Assembly: GCF_012928505.1 (NCBI RefSeq)
Contig: NZ_JABBJN010000024.1
Location: 1-64,000, forward strand
From: Achromobacter sp. Bel
GTDB lineage: Bacteria > Pseudomonadota > Gammaproteobacteria > Burkholderiales > Burkholderiaceae_B
Direction of reading: 5' to 3'
Length of the DNA: 64,000 bases
The notes beneath the pieces were generated by a model. That model made no database searches. It saw nothing but the letters and a program-made list of their open reading frames with translations, and was not told the origin of the DNA. Made by a program: the position numbers and the translations under genes. Positions 17,225-25,166 of this stretch are shown here, piece after piece (the stretch's first letter is position 1; each line of letters starts with the position of its first letter).

Positions 17225-18226
17225 TCAATCACCCTCCCGCAACAGCCGCAGGCCCACCAGGGGGTAGCGGGTTTCCTGGGTATTCCAGTTGCGGTAGGAC
17301 GATCGGGTATACAGCGCCCAGGTGTGCCAGGACCCGCCGCGGCGGACCCTCACGTTGCCGCTGGCGGGGCCTTTCGGGTCGTCCGTGGGCGAGTGGGCGT
17401 AGTAGTCCTCGCCGTACCAGTCCGCCACCCATTCCCAGGCGTTGCCGTGCATGTCGTACAGGCCGAAGGCGTTGGGCGCGTAGCTTGCCACCGGCGCGGT
17501 GAAGGCGTTGCCGTCGTGGCGCGCCGATGCGAATGCCTGCCATTTCGGCCACAGCGGTTGGGCGTCGGCGTCGAAGCCATTGCCGGCGTCGGGCATGCCG
17601 GCCGGGTCGTCGCCATTCTGGTAGCGCGTGCGCGTGCCGGCGCGGCAAGCGTATTCCCATTCGGCTTCGGTGGGCAGGCGGTAGACGCGGCCTTCCTTCT
17701 GGGTCAGCCAGCGGGCCAGGGCCTCGGCGTCGTTCCAGCTGATGTTCACCACGGGGTGGTCGTCGGTTTGGGCAAAGCCGGGATTGCGCCAGGAGTAGCG
17801 GCGGTCGCGGCCTTCGAAGGCGTCTCCGCTTTCGGACCGGTCGGGATCGTAGGCGGCGTTGTAGCCATAGCCGCCGGTGCCGTCGGCTTCGGACTCGGGC
17901 ACGTAGCCGGAGGCCTCGACGAAGCGCCGGAACTGGCCCACGGTGACTTCCGTACGTTCCAGGTAGAACGGGCGGGTGATGCGCACGGTATGCACGGGCG
18001 CTTCGTCGAACAGCTGGACGAAGCGGTCCTTGGGGTATTGCGGGTAGTCGCGCACCAGGGCCTCGAGCGCTTCGTCGCTGCCCATCTGGAAGGTGCCGGC
18101 GGGGATGGCGACGAAAACCATGCCCAGCGAATTCTCGATCACCGCGGGCGGTTCGGCGGCAGGCGCCGCCCGCAGCGGGGACGACAGCAGGAAACTGGCA
18201 AGCAACAGGTTGGGACGGATACGCAT
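17225..18226 (-). CDS. Exported SUMF1/FGE-fold protein lacking the FGE cysteine pair
   Basis: 333 residues from the ATG at 18226, chosen because it gives a clean signal peptide (MRIRPNLLLASFLLSSPLRA). FGE-sulfatase domain: GTFQMGSDE, EVTVGQFRRFVEASGY, VNISWNDAEALARWL, YRLPTEAEWEYACRAGT, GLYDMHGNAWEWVADWYGEDYY and RVRRGGSWHTW near the end. True formylglycine-generating enzymes carry Cys after the RGGSW motif and five residues on. Here those positions are not Cys (WHTWALYTRSS), so sulfatase activation is unlikely. No sulfatase gene is nearby. Other members of this fold act as non-haem iron or copper enzymes or as structural proteins. Confidence 0.85.
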   Translation of the reverse strand: MRIRPNLLLASFLLSSPLRAAPAAEPPAVIENSLGMVFVAIPAGTFQMGSDEALEALVRDYPQYPKDRFVQLFDEAPVHTVRITRPFYLERTEVTVGQFRRFVEASGYVPESEADGTGGYGYNAAYDPDRSESGDAFEGRDRRYSWRNPGFAQTDDHPVVNISWNDAEALARWLTQKEGRVYRLPTEAEWEYACRAGTRTRYQNGDDPAGMPDAGNGFDADAQPLWPKWQAFASARHDGNAFTAPVASYAPNAFGLYDMHGNAWEWVADWYGEDYYAHSPTDDPKGPASGNVRVRRGGSWHTWALYTRSSYRNWNTQETRYPLVGLRLLREGD

Positions 18227-18331
18227 GGAGAGCCGCAGGCGCGGGGGCAGAGGCCAAAGGTGCGACATAGTAGGGCCGCCGCTCCCGGCCGACCAGACGC
18301 GGGCAACCCTCATGCGCCCCGGGGCCGGCGT

Positions 18332-18991
18332 TCAGCCTGCCTTGCGCAAGGTGAAGTTGATCCGCCGGCTGCCCAGCCTGGGATGCGGCAGGTCTTTCAT
18401 GGGCATCACGCCGTGATAGCGCAGGCGGTCCACGCCGCCCCAGACCACCACGTCGCCATGCAGCAGGGGCACGCGCACGGTCTTTTCCGAACGTTCGTGG
18501 CCGCCGAACAGGAACAGGGCGGGCATGCCCAGCGACACGGACACGATGGGCGCACTGTAGTCGCGTTCGTTCTTGTCCTGGTGCAGCGACAGCCGCGATC
18601 CCGGCTCGTAGTGGTTGACCAGGCAGGCGTCGGGCGCAAAGCCGGGAAAGCCGGCCTCGGCCGCCGCCGCCTGCGCCAATTGCAGAAAGGCGGGGGGCAG
18701 GTCGGGCCAGGGCAGGCCGGTCAGCGGGTCGATGCGCGCATAACGGTAGCCGTGGGCGTCCGTCGTCCAGCCCCACTGCCCGCAATTGGTCAGCGCCACC
18801 GACATGGTGTAGCCGCCCGGCGTCTGCATGCGCCGGAAGGGCGATTGCGCGGTCAGGGCGTCCACGCCCTGCAGCAGCGCTTCGGCAAACGGCAGCGCGA
18901 ATCCTCGCAGCACGAAGGATTGGGGGCCAATCGCTTCGCGTCCGCTTTGCGCGGTGTCGTCGTCGCCAAACAGGTCCAGCGTCATGGTCAT
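18332..18991 (-). CDS. alkB: AlkB-type 2-oxoglutarate/Fe(II) DNA demethylase
   Basis: 219 residues. AlkB removes methyl lesions from DNA or RNA bases by oxidation. Visible hallmarks are the substrate loop region (YTMSVALTNCGQWGW), NHYEPGSRLSLHQDKNE with the HxD metal pair, the distal His in LRYHGVMP, and the 2-oxoglutarate Arg residues in LGSRRINFTLR. The ATG at 18991 shares ATGA with the stop of the upstream 2-oxoglutarate oxygenase gene, so the two are translationally coupled. A second Met follows two codons later. No Ada-type regulator is adjacent. Confidence 0.93.
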   Translation of the reverse strand: MTMTLDLFGDDDTAQSGREAIGPQSFVLRGFALPFAEALLQGVDALTAQSPFRRMQTPGGYTMSVALTNCGQWGWTTDAHGYRYARIDPLTGLPWPDLPPAFLQLAQAAAAEAGFPGFAPDACLVNHYEPGSRLSLHQDKNERDYSAPIVSVSLGMPALFLFGGHERSEKTVRVPLLHGDVVVWGGVDRLRYHGVMPMKDLPHPRLGSRRINFTLRKAG

Positions 18992-19698
18992 TGGGCGTCG
19001 TGGAAGATCAGGCCCAGCGTGTGGCGCCGGCCGCTGCGCAGGGCGCTGACGCCGTGCCGCATGGCGGTCCTGCGCCAACCGCGCGCGCCGGGCACAGGCC
19101 GCTGGTTCACGGTGAAGATCAACGCGTCGCCCTGTTGCAGCGGCAGCACGTCCGCCCGCTGCTCGCGGCTGCCGGTTTCCGTCATCACGAATTCACCGCC
19201 CGTGAAATCCAGGCCCGGCCGCGACAGCAGCACCGCCACCTGCAGGGGAAACACGTGTTCGCCGTACAGGTCCTGGTGCAGGCAGTTGTAGTCGCCGGGA
19301 CCGTACTCCAGGATCAGGGGGGTGGGGCGGCGTTGGCCGGCATCATGGCAGCGCTGCAGGAAGGCGGCATGGTCGGCGGGATACTGCACGGCGATGCCCA
19401 ATTGCCGGTTCCAACGGTTCGCGATCGGCGCCAGCCGTGGATACAAGGCGGTGCGCAGGTGTTGCAGCAGCGGCGGCAGCGGATAGGAAAAATACTTGTA
19501 CTCGCCGCGGCCGAACCCGTGCCGCGCCATCACGATCCGGCTGCGATAGCCCTCCGTCGCCGAATAGCCGGCAGCGAGCGACGCGCATTGCGCGGGCGCA
19601 AGCAGGCCCGGCGCGATGGCGTTGCCGTGCGCATCCAGCGATTCGGCGATCCGGGCCCAGTCCAGATCGGGCAGGGGGGCGGCGGTCAGGGTATCCAT
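18988..19698 (-). CDS. 2-oxoglutarate/Fe(II) oxygenase coupled to alkB
   Basis: 236 residues. The metal site is complete: NCLHQDLYGEHVFPLQ (HxD), the distal His of MRHGVSALRSG (residue 215) and the following Arg pair RRHTLGL for 2-oxoglutarate. It is homologous to the gene at 11699-12328. The family is related to prolyl-hydroxylase-fold proteins of unknown substrate. The 4-bp overlap with alkB implies joint expression, so a part in alkylation or nucleic-acid/protein repair is plausible but not shown. The start lies 78 bp from the PLD-family gene stop, also on the minus strand. Confidence 0.84.
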   Translation of the reverse strand: MDTLTAAPLPDLDWARIAESLDAHGNAIAPGLLAPAQCASLAAGYSATEGYRSRIVMARHGFGRGEYKYFSYPLPPLLQHLRTALYPRLAPIANRWNRQLGIAVQYPADHAAFLQRCHDAGQRRPTPLILEYGPGDYNCLHQDLYGEHVFPLQVAVLLSRPGLDFTGGEFVMTETGSREQRADVLPLQQGDALIFTVNQRPVPGARGWRRTAMRHGVSALRSGRRHTLGLIFHDAQ

Positions 19699-19776
19699 GG
19701 CGGCGGGGCTGATAAATGGGGGAAAACCAGTCTACGCCTGCCCGCCGTCAGGCGAACTCCGCTTGTTGCGCGGGGT

Positions 19777-21321
19777 TCACAGCAGCGGCTCCAGCGGCAG
19801 CAGCGATACGAACCAGACGGAAAACCGCTTCCACGCCGTCGTGCCCGGTTCGGTGTCGTGGCGGATGGTTTCCCCGTTGCGCTGTTCCAGCCAGTACAAG
19901 TCGCCCTTGTCGTCCAGGCAGACACGGTAGGCCACCTTGGGAAGCTCGTTCTTGAAGGCGTCGGCGATGCGCCCCGCCAATGTCGGGCTATCGATCACAA
20001 AGCCCAGTTCCGTATTCAAGGTGGCGGAACGCGGATCGAAGTTGAACGACCCGACGAAGATGCGCTGGCCGTCCACCGCGAAAGTCTTGGCGTGCAGGCT
20101 GGACCCCGAGCTGCCGAAGGGCCCCATGCTCTTGTTGCGTTCGACCTCGCCCGCCATGCGCTTCATCTCGAACAATTCCACGCCGGCTGCCAGCAGGTCC
20201 TTGCGGCGCTTGGCGTAGCCCGAATGCACCACGGCGACGTCGGTGGCTTCCAGCGCATTCGTCAGCACCTGCACCTTGACGCCGCTCTTGGCCAATGTCG
20301 CGAAGGCTTCCGTGCCGGCGGCGGTGGGTACGAAATACGGCGACACCAGTTCCAGCTCGGTCGTCGGGGCGCCGATGATTTCATGCAGCTGGTGCGGCAG
20401 CATCGCTTCGGGTGGCGCGGTGCCCAGCGTCTTGCGCGGGTCGTCGCTGACCATGCGGGTGTCGGCCCATTCCAGGCTGAGGTCGCCTTGCAGCAGTTGC
20501 CGGATGAAGGGCAGTTGCCGCATGGCGTCCGCATAGGCGGCGGCCTCGGGCGACTGTTCCACCTTGCTGGCCCGTTCCTCCAGCGCTTGCAGCGCGCCCG
20601 GTTCGGCCTTCTTCAGCAGCCGGTCGACGGGGTACGCGGATTCGCTGGCCCAGTACCGGTCGAAATCCATCGATACGTCGTTGACCGCCGCGCCGATCGC
20701 CAGCACGTCCAGGTCCGTGAACAACACGCCGTTGGCCGCGCCGAAGTATTCGTCGCCAATGTTGCGCCCGCCGATGATGGTGGCCTGGTTGTCCGCAGTG
20801 AAGGACTTGTTGTGCATGCGCCGGTTCAGGCGGCTGAAGTCCGTGACGTAGCCCAAGGGCTTCGGCCAGCGCAGCACAAAGGGGTTGTACAGGCGGACTT
20901 CGATATTGGGATGCTCGTCCATCGCGGCCAGCACCGTGTCAAGGCCCGACGTGCCGTTGTCGTCCAGCAGCAACCGCACACGCACGCCCCGGTCGGCGGC
21001 GGCGTGCAGCGCTTCCAGCAGCATCGTGCCCGTCATGTCGTCGTGCCAGATGTAGTACTGCACATCCAGGCTGCGTTCAGCGGCGCGCGCCAGCATCATG
21101 CGGGCGGCAAAGGCGTCATACGCGTTGGACAGCGGGTGGATGCCCGACTTGCCGGGGTGGGCCGCCGCCAGCGGCGCGATGCCGCGGCCCAAGGGCGTGG
21201 CGGCCGATTGTTCGGGCGTCAGCGCCTGGGATTCGCTGCGCTTGTCCAGCGCAGGCAGGCTGCATCCGCTTAAAAACGAAAGGCAGAGGGCGGTCATAAG
21301 TAGGGGTTTGGCCAACAGCAT
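19777..21321 (-). CDS. Phospholipase D-family lipoprotein (cardiolipin synthase-like)
   Basis: 514 residues from the ATG at 21321, which gives a lipoprotein signal with lipobox LSGC (MLLAKPLLMTALCLSFLSGC). Two HKD motifs are seen: HNKSFTADNQATIIGGRNIGD split around residue 200, and LHAKTFAVDGQRIFVGSFNFD near residue 420, each with the following GG/S-R/F-N element. The family includes cardiolipin synthases and PLD-type phosphodiesterases. The lipid anchor and lack of N-terminal transmembrane helices set it apart from ClsA. Divergent from the XRE-cupin regulator with 74 bp between starts. Substrate unproven. Confidence 0.88.
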   Translation of the reverse strand: MLLAKPLLMTALCLSFLSGCSLPALDKRSESQALTPEQSAATPLGRGIAPLAAAHPGKSGIHPLSNAYDAFAARMMLARAAERSLDVQYYIWHDDMTGTMLLEALHAAADRGVRVRLLLDDNGTSGLDTVLAAMDEHPNIEVRLYNPFVLRWPKPLGYVTDFSRLNRRMHNKSFTADNQATIIGGRNIGDEYFGAANGVLFTDLDVLAIGAAVNDVSMDFDRYWASESAYPVDRLLKKAEPGALQALEERASKVEQSPEAAAYADAMRQLPFIRQLLQGDLSLEWADTRMVSDDPRKTLGTAPPEAMLPHQLHEIIGAPTTELELVSPYFVPTAAGTEAFATLAKSGVKVQVLTNALEATDVAVVHSGYAKRRKDLLAAGVELFEMKRMAGEVERNKSMGPFGSSGSSLHAKTFAVDGQRIFVGSFNFDPRSATLNTELGFVIDSPTLAGRIADAFKNELPKVAYRVCLDDKGDLYWLEQRNGETIRHDTEPGTTAWKRFSVWFVSLLPLEPLL

Positions 21322-21370
21322 GCCCGTATTGTGCCGAAAAAAGTGACGGGCACCGGGTCTTGACGGTTTT

Positions 21371-21399
21371 CCATATTTGGAATAAATTCCCTGATATGG
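21371..21399. promoter_or_regulatory. Nested dyad over the start of the XRE-cupin regulator, probable autoregulatory operator
   Basis: CCATAT (21371-21376) and ATATGG (21394-21399) form an outer inverted repeat, and GGAAT-AA-ATTCC (21379-21390) forms an inner one around almost the same centre. The outer right arm contains the start codon of the regulator. It lies between divergent genes, so it could control both the regulator-GNAT pair and the PLD lipoprotein. Inference from symmetry. Confidence 0.4.
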
Positions 21400-21965
21400 A
21401 AAACACAACGATTGATGCTGACCTGGACCGCCGCATCGCCCAGCGCCTGAAGGCCTTGCGCTTGGCGCGCGGTTGGTCCCTGGACGAATTGGCGGGGATG
21501 GCTGGCGTCAGTCGTGCCACGCTCTCGCGGCTGGAAAACGCCGAGGTCAGCCCCACGGCCAGCGTGCTGGGCAAGCTGTGCGCGGCCCATGGCTTGACCA
21601 TGTCGCGGCTGATGGTGATGGTGGAAGACGATTTCGCGCCCTTGGTGCCCGAGCATGCCCAGGCCGTGTGGGTCGACGACAGTGCAGGCTTCCGGCGGCG
21701 TTCCGTGTCCCCGCCCGCGCAGCAGTTGGCGGGCGAAGTGCTGGCCTGCGAGCTGGCGGCAGGCGCCCGCATCGGCTATGAGCAATCGCCGCGGCCGGGG
21801 CTGGAGCACCACCTGTTGATGCTGGAAGGCGAACTGCATATCACCGTCGACGGCCAGACCCACATCCTGGCGCCGGGCGACTGCCTGCGCTACCAGCTGT
21901 TCGGCGCCAGCCAGTTCATCACACCGCCGCATCGCGGCGCCCGCTACCTGCTCTTCATCGTCTGA
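21396..21965 (+). CDS. XRE-family regulator with C-terminal cupin sensor
   Basis: 189 residues from the ATG at 21396. The helix-turn-helix spans residues 12-65 (IAQRLKALRLARGWSLDELA, GVSRATLSRLENAEVSPT). The C-terminal cupin (residues 105-188) has HHLLMLEGELHITVDGQTHI and APGDCLRYQLFG. This HTH-cupin architecture is common in regulators of amine, amino-acid or small-molecule metabolism. It is followed after 7 bp by a GNAT acetyltransferase, probably in one operon. The nested dyad at its start suggests autoregulation. Confidence 0.9.
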   Translation: MENTTIDADLDRRIAQRLKALRLARGWSLDELAGMAGVSRATLSRLENAEVSPTASVLGKLCAAHGLTMSRLMVMVEDDFAPLVPEHAQAVWVDDSAGFRRRSVSPPAQQLAGEVLACELAAGARIGYEQSPRPGLEHHLLMLEGELHITVDGQTHILAPGDCLRYQLFGASQFITPPHRGARYLLFIV

Positions 21966-21972
21966 AACCGCC

Positions 21973-22515
21973 ATGTCCCACGATCACGCCACCCTTGAAT
22001 TGACCCTGCTGACGGCGGACGCCGCCGCTGCCGACCTGCCCGCGCTGGGCGAACTGCTACATGCCTGCGTGCAAGCCGGTGCCAGCGTCAGTTTCGTCCT
22101 GCCGTATTCGCCCGACGAGGCACAAGCCTTCTGGCGCAACAAGGTCTTGCCGGCCGTGGCCAGCGGCAAACTCGCGCTGTGGGTGGCGCGGCAAGACGGC
22201 CGCATCGCTGGATCGGTGCAATTGGACAGCGATACGCCGCCCAACCAGCCCCACCGCGCCGAGGTGCGCAAGCTTCTGGTGCACCCCGATTTCCGCCGTC
22301 AAGGCATCGCTCGGCACTTGATGCGCGAGGCCGAGGCCCATGCGGTGCGCATCGGCCGCAGTCTGCTCACGCTGGATACGCGCACCGGCGACAGCGCCGA
22401 ACCCCTGTATACGTCGCTGGGCTATGTGACGGTGGGGCAGATCCCGCATTTCAGCCGCGACCCGCAGGATGCGGGCAAGCTGGACGCGACGACCATCATG
22501 TACAAGCGGGTGTAG
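21973..22515 (+). CDS. GNAT-family N-acetyltransferase
   Basis: 180 residues. Acetyl-CoA-binding motif A is clear: VRKLLVHPDFRRQGIARHLMREAEAHA (R/Q-x-x-G-x-A), preceded by GSVQLDSDTPPNQPHRAEV and followed by LLTLDTRTGDSAEPLYTSLGY. The substrate amine is unknown. It begins 7 bp after the XRE-cupin gene and is probably controlled by it. A strong hairpin terminator follows at 22587-22615. Confidence 0.88.
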   Translation: MSHDHATLELTLLTADAAAADLPALGELLHACVQAGASVSFVLPYSPDEAQAFWRNKVLPAVASGKLALWVARQDGRIAGSVQLDSDTPPNQPHRAEVRKLLVHPDFRRQGIARHLMREAEAHAVRIGRSLLTLDTRTGDSAEPLYTSLGYVTVGQIPHFSRDPQDAGKLDATTIMYKRV

Positions 22516-22586
22516 ACGAGGCCGTAGGACGGGTGGAGCGAAAGCCGCCCGGAGGGCAATAAAAGAGGCGTTTCACCCGCAAGAAA

Positions 22587-22615
22587 AAAGCCACCCGCGA
22601 GGGTGGCTTTCTTAT
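22587..22615. terminator. Bidirectional intrinsic terminator
   Basis: AAAGCCACCC, loop GCGA, GGGTGGCTTT, with A-rich and T-rich flanks on both sides. It lies between the GNAT gene and the convergent small gene and can serve both. Confidence 0.85.
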
Positions 22616-22630
22616 CCAATCAGTGCCCGC

Positions 22631-22963
22631 TCAAGCCAGCGGCTTGATCCCCACGCTGTACGGGGGCGCGTTGCCGCGTGCGGCGGCCTTGATCTTCAGC
22701 ATCGAGCCGCCGGGGGTGAATTCGAAGTCTTGGAGCGGCACTTCGAACCACTGGTGGAAGCTGGTGCGGGAAAACTCCGGCACCCAGACCTTGGCGCGGC
22801 GGGCGTCGCAGTGGAATTCCACCAGCGTGCGGTCGATGCCCAGGGGGCGGGTGTTGCCGATGCGGTAGCTGACGCGCAGTTCGGCGCTTTCGGTCGAGCC
22901 GGGGCGCCAGGTCAGGCCGATGGATTCCATGAATTGTTCAATCGCCTGAATGCCGCGATACAT
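22631..22963 (-). CDS. Conserved-looking hypothetical protein, 110 aa
   Basis: I do not recognise the family. The ATG at 22963 (MYRGIQAIEQFMESIGLTWR) has GGAG upstream at suitable distance. The protein is soluble, with no signal peptide or membrane segment, and has beta-rich stretches (SAELRVSYRIGNTRPLGIDR, LVEFHCDARRAKVWVPEFSR) consistent with a small beta-barrel or sandwich. The strong terminator just past its 3' end and GC-biased third positions support a real gene. The longer open frame upstream (to 23278) runs into the hydrolase gene and is not used. Confidence 0.6.
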   Translation of the reverse strand: MYRGIQAIEQFMESIGLTWRPGSTESAELRVSYRIGNTRPLGIDRTLVEFHCDARRAKVWVPEFSRTSFHQWFEVPLQDFEFTPGGSMLKIKAAARGNAPPYSVGIKPLA

Positions 22964-23121
22964 AGCTGACTCCGAATGCTGTCGGGCGCTGCGCGCCCAC
23001 GAAAATCCGCCGCTTGCGGCGGCGGGAAACAGGAGGATTATCCGCCATTCCGGGGCAGGCTGCCCAACCGGCGGCCCGCGCGGGGCGGAATGGGGCGCCG
23101 CGCCAGGCGTGCGGGCGGGCG

Positions 23122-24018
23122 TCAGGCGCCGGTTTTGGCGCAGAACGCCAGGATGGCGTCGGCGACGGCCTGCGGGGCTTCGCGCTGCGGGAAATGGCCC
23201 ACGCCGTCCAGCACGCGGCGCGCGTAGAGACCCTGGAAGAACGCCTCCTTGCCCTCCGAGGACGCGGGCTGGTTGCAAGTGTCGGCGCCGCCATGCAGCA
23301 CCAGCGTGGGAACGGTCAGCACCGGGGCGGGCGTGAGCGATGCCGTGTCGGCCAGATAGGCGGGTGCGCCTTGCTCATAGCCCCAGCGGTGGCGGTAGGA
23401 ATGCAGCACTACGGCGGCCCAGTCCGGGTTGTCGAAGGCTTGCGCCGCTTCGTCGAAGTCCTCCGGCGCGTACCAGGCGCCAGGCGACCACGTGTCCCAC
23501 ATGGTGCGGGTGAATTCGCGGCGGTTGCCGCGTACAGCTTCGGCGCCGCGCGGGGTCGCCATGAACCAGTGGTACCAGTAGTTGCGAGCCTGGGCCAGCG
23601 ACAGCGTCTGGTTCGGATCGTTGGTGCCGTAGCCGACCGACAGCAGCACCAGTTGCGCCGCCACGCCGGGCCGCAGGCCGCAGGCGTTGGCGGCGGCGCG
23701 CGCGCCCCAGTCGTGGCCCACCAGCAGCGGCTGCCGCAAGCCCAGCGCGTCGATGACGTCCAGCAGATCGCGCCCCAGGGCCGCAAGCTCGCCGCTGCGC
23801 GGCGTGGCGGCGTCCCGGAAACGCGTCGGGCCGAAGCCGCGCAGCGCGGGGCACACCACGCGGTAGCCTTCCGCCGCAAGGCGTCCGGCCACGGTGCGCC
23901 AGCTTTCCGGGCTGTCGGGCCAGCCGTGCATCAGCACGGCAGTGCGGGATCCGGAGGGGTTCCATTCCAAGTAGGCGACATCCAGTAACGGAGTTTGGAT
24001 TCGGGCGTAGGCGGACAT
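23122..24018 (-). CDS. Alpha/beta hydrolase, epoxide hydrolase-like
   Basis: 298 residues from the ATG at 24018 (MSAYARIQTPLLDVAYLEW). Oxyanion segment LMHGWPDSPESWR, nucleophile elbow LLVGHDWGARAA with Asp, and the catalytic His near GVGHFPQREAP. HDWG is the classic epoxide hydrolase elbow. The long open frame further upstream is antisense to the LysR gene and is rejected. Divergent from a LysR regulator across a 114-bp region containing a large dyad, so it is probably the target of that regulator. Confidence 0.87.
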   Translation of the reverse strand: MSAYARIQTPLLDVAYLEWNPSGSRTAVLMHGWPDSPESWRTVAGRLAAEGYRVVCPALRGFGPTRFRDAATPRSGELAALGRDLLDVIDALGLRQPLLVGHDWGARAAANACGLRPGVAAQLVLLSVGYGTNDPNQTLSLAQARNYWYHWFMATPRGAEAVRGNRREFTRTMWDTWSPGAWYAPEDFDEAAQAFDNPDWAAVVLHSYRHRWGYEQGAPAYLADTASLTPAPVLTVPTLVLHGGADTCNQPASSEGKEAFFQGLYARRVLDGVGHFPQREAPQAVADAILAFCAKTGA

Positions 24019-24072
24019 GGCGGGGTTCCTTCTTTTCGGTGACGGTGGTGTCACGATAGCGGTCCGGATTGT

Positions 24073-24114
24073 CATGATTCTTGATGAATAAGCGTCTATT
24101 ATCAATAAATCATG
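24073..24114. promoter_or_regulatory. Large near-perfect dyad between the hydrolase and LysR genes
   Basis: CATGATTCTTGAT (24073-24085) and ATCAATAAATCATG (24101-24114) are inverted copies with a single-base bulge, separated by 15 bp. A dyad in the divergent region of a LysR gene and its target is the usual arrangement for LysR binding. The right arm covers an ATG at 24112 that is otherwise in frame with LysR, which favours the later start at 24133. Confidence 0.55.
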
Positions 24115-24132
24115 AACATAAGGACGGCAGGC

Positions 24133-25020
24133 ATGGATACCCCGAACGACTCCGCCGGCGTGGTGCTGGACTTGACGCTGCTGCGCACGTTCCTGGAGGT
24201 AGTGGACAGCGGCGGCTTCGCCCTGGCCGCCGATGTGCTGTCCTTGACGCCGTCCGCCGTCAGCGGCCACATCAAGCGCCTGGAGATGCTGGCGGGCGCC
24301 ACCCTGCTGGACCGCACCACGCGCAGCTTTGAAGTCACGCCGGCGGGCGAGACGCTGTATGCCTACGCACGCAACATCGTCGATCTGGAACGCGAGGCGC
24401 GCGCGCGGCTGAGCGGCACGCGTTTGAAGGGGCGTTTGCGCATCGGCTCGTCCGAGGACTTTGCGGGCGCCTGGCTGGCCGAGGTGTTGCAGGCGTTCCA
24501 CCGCGGTCATCCGGAAGCCTCGATCGAGCTGAAGGTGGGCGTCACGGCGGACCTGCTGCGCCAGCAGGCGCGCGGCAAGCTGGACGTGGTGTTCGGCAAG
24601 CAATGTTCGCGCGTGCAGGACGATGGCGAACTCTTGTGGGAAGAAGACCTGGTGTGGGCATGGGGTGAGGACAAGCCATGGAAGCCTGGACGGCAGGTGC
24701 CGCTGGCCGTGTTCCCGGAACCTTGCGTGTACCGCGAGGCGGCCATCACGGCGTTGGGGCAGACCCGGCAAGGCTGGGTGCCCGCGTTCGAAAGCGGCAG
24801 CATGGCCGGTTGCCTGGCCGCCGCGCTGGCGGGCTTTGCGGTGGCCCCCGTCGCGCGCAGCCAGCTGCGCGAGGGCTTGCGCGCGCTGTCGGCGGATGAC
24901 GGCATGCCCGAGCTTCCCATGACGCGCTTCTATGCCTACCTGCGCTCTGCCGAGCCCGCAGTGCAGGCGCTGATCACGGCGGTCAGGCAGACGGGCCAGC
25001 GGCGGCGGTTCGGGCGCTGA
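24133..25020 (+). CDS. LysR-family transcriptional regulator
   Basis: 295 residues from the ATG at 24133 (MDTPNDSAGVVLDLTLLRTF), chosen because AAGGA lies 8 nt upstream. An in-frame ATG at 24112 has no ribosome site and lies inside the dyad. The helix-turn-helix reads ALAADVLSLTPSAVSGHIKRL, followed by LLDRTTRSFEVTPAGETLY. The periplasmic-binding-like effector domain begins about residue 90 (GRLRIGSSEDFAGAWLAEVL). It is divergent from the epoxide hydrolase-like gene, its probable target. Confidence 0.9.
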   Translation: MDTPNDSAGVVLDLTLLRTFLEVVDSGGFALAADVLSLTPSAVSGHIKRLEMLAGATLLDRTTRSFEVTPAGETLYAYARNIVDLEREARARLSGTRLKGRLRIGSSEDFAGAWLAEVLQAFHRGHPEASIELKVGVTADLLRQQARGKLDVVFGKQCSRVQDDGELLWEEDLVWAWGEDKPWKPGRQVPLAVFPEPCVYREAAITALGQTRQGWVPAFESGSMAGCLAAALAGFAVAPVARSQLREGLRALSADDGMPELPMTRFYAYLRSAEPAVQALITAVRQTGQRRRFGR

Positions 25021-25166
25021 CCGTTTGACGGCATCGCCGCCCTTTATCGCCGCCATTGAGTAAAGCAAATGGACGCGGCGCGCCATGGCCCGCACCATGA
25101 CGTCCATGTCCTTACCGAGGCCGGCGCGCAGTCCGACGGCCGGGACGCTTCACTCAAGGAGTCATC

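Noticed and set aside
17225-18226. Functional formylglycine-generating enzyme
   Set aside because: The two catalytic cysteines after RGGSW are missing and no sulfatase gene is nearby.
17219-19291. 690-codon open frame on the + strand
   Set aside because: It lies antisense to the FGE-like and AlkB genes, whose motifs are clear; low-complexity Gly/His/Arg composition.
24019-25107. N-terminal extension of the minus-strand hydrolase frame (to 661 codons)
   Set aside because: The extension is antisense to the LysR gene and crosses the divergent promoter region. The hydrolase motifs start after the ATG at 24018.
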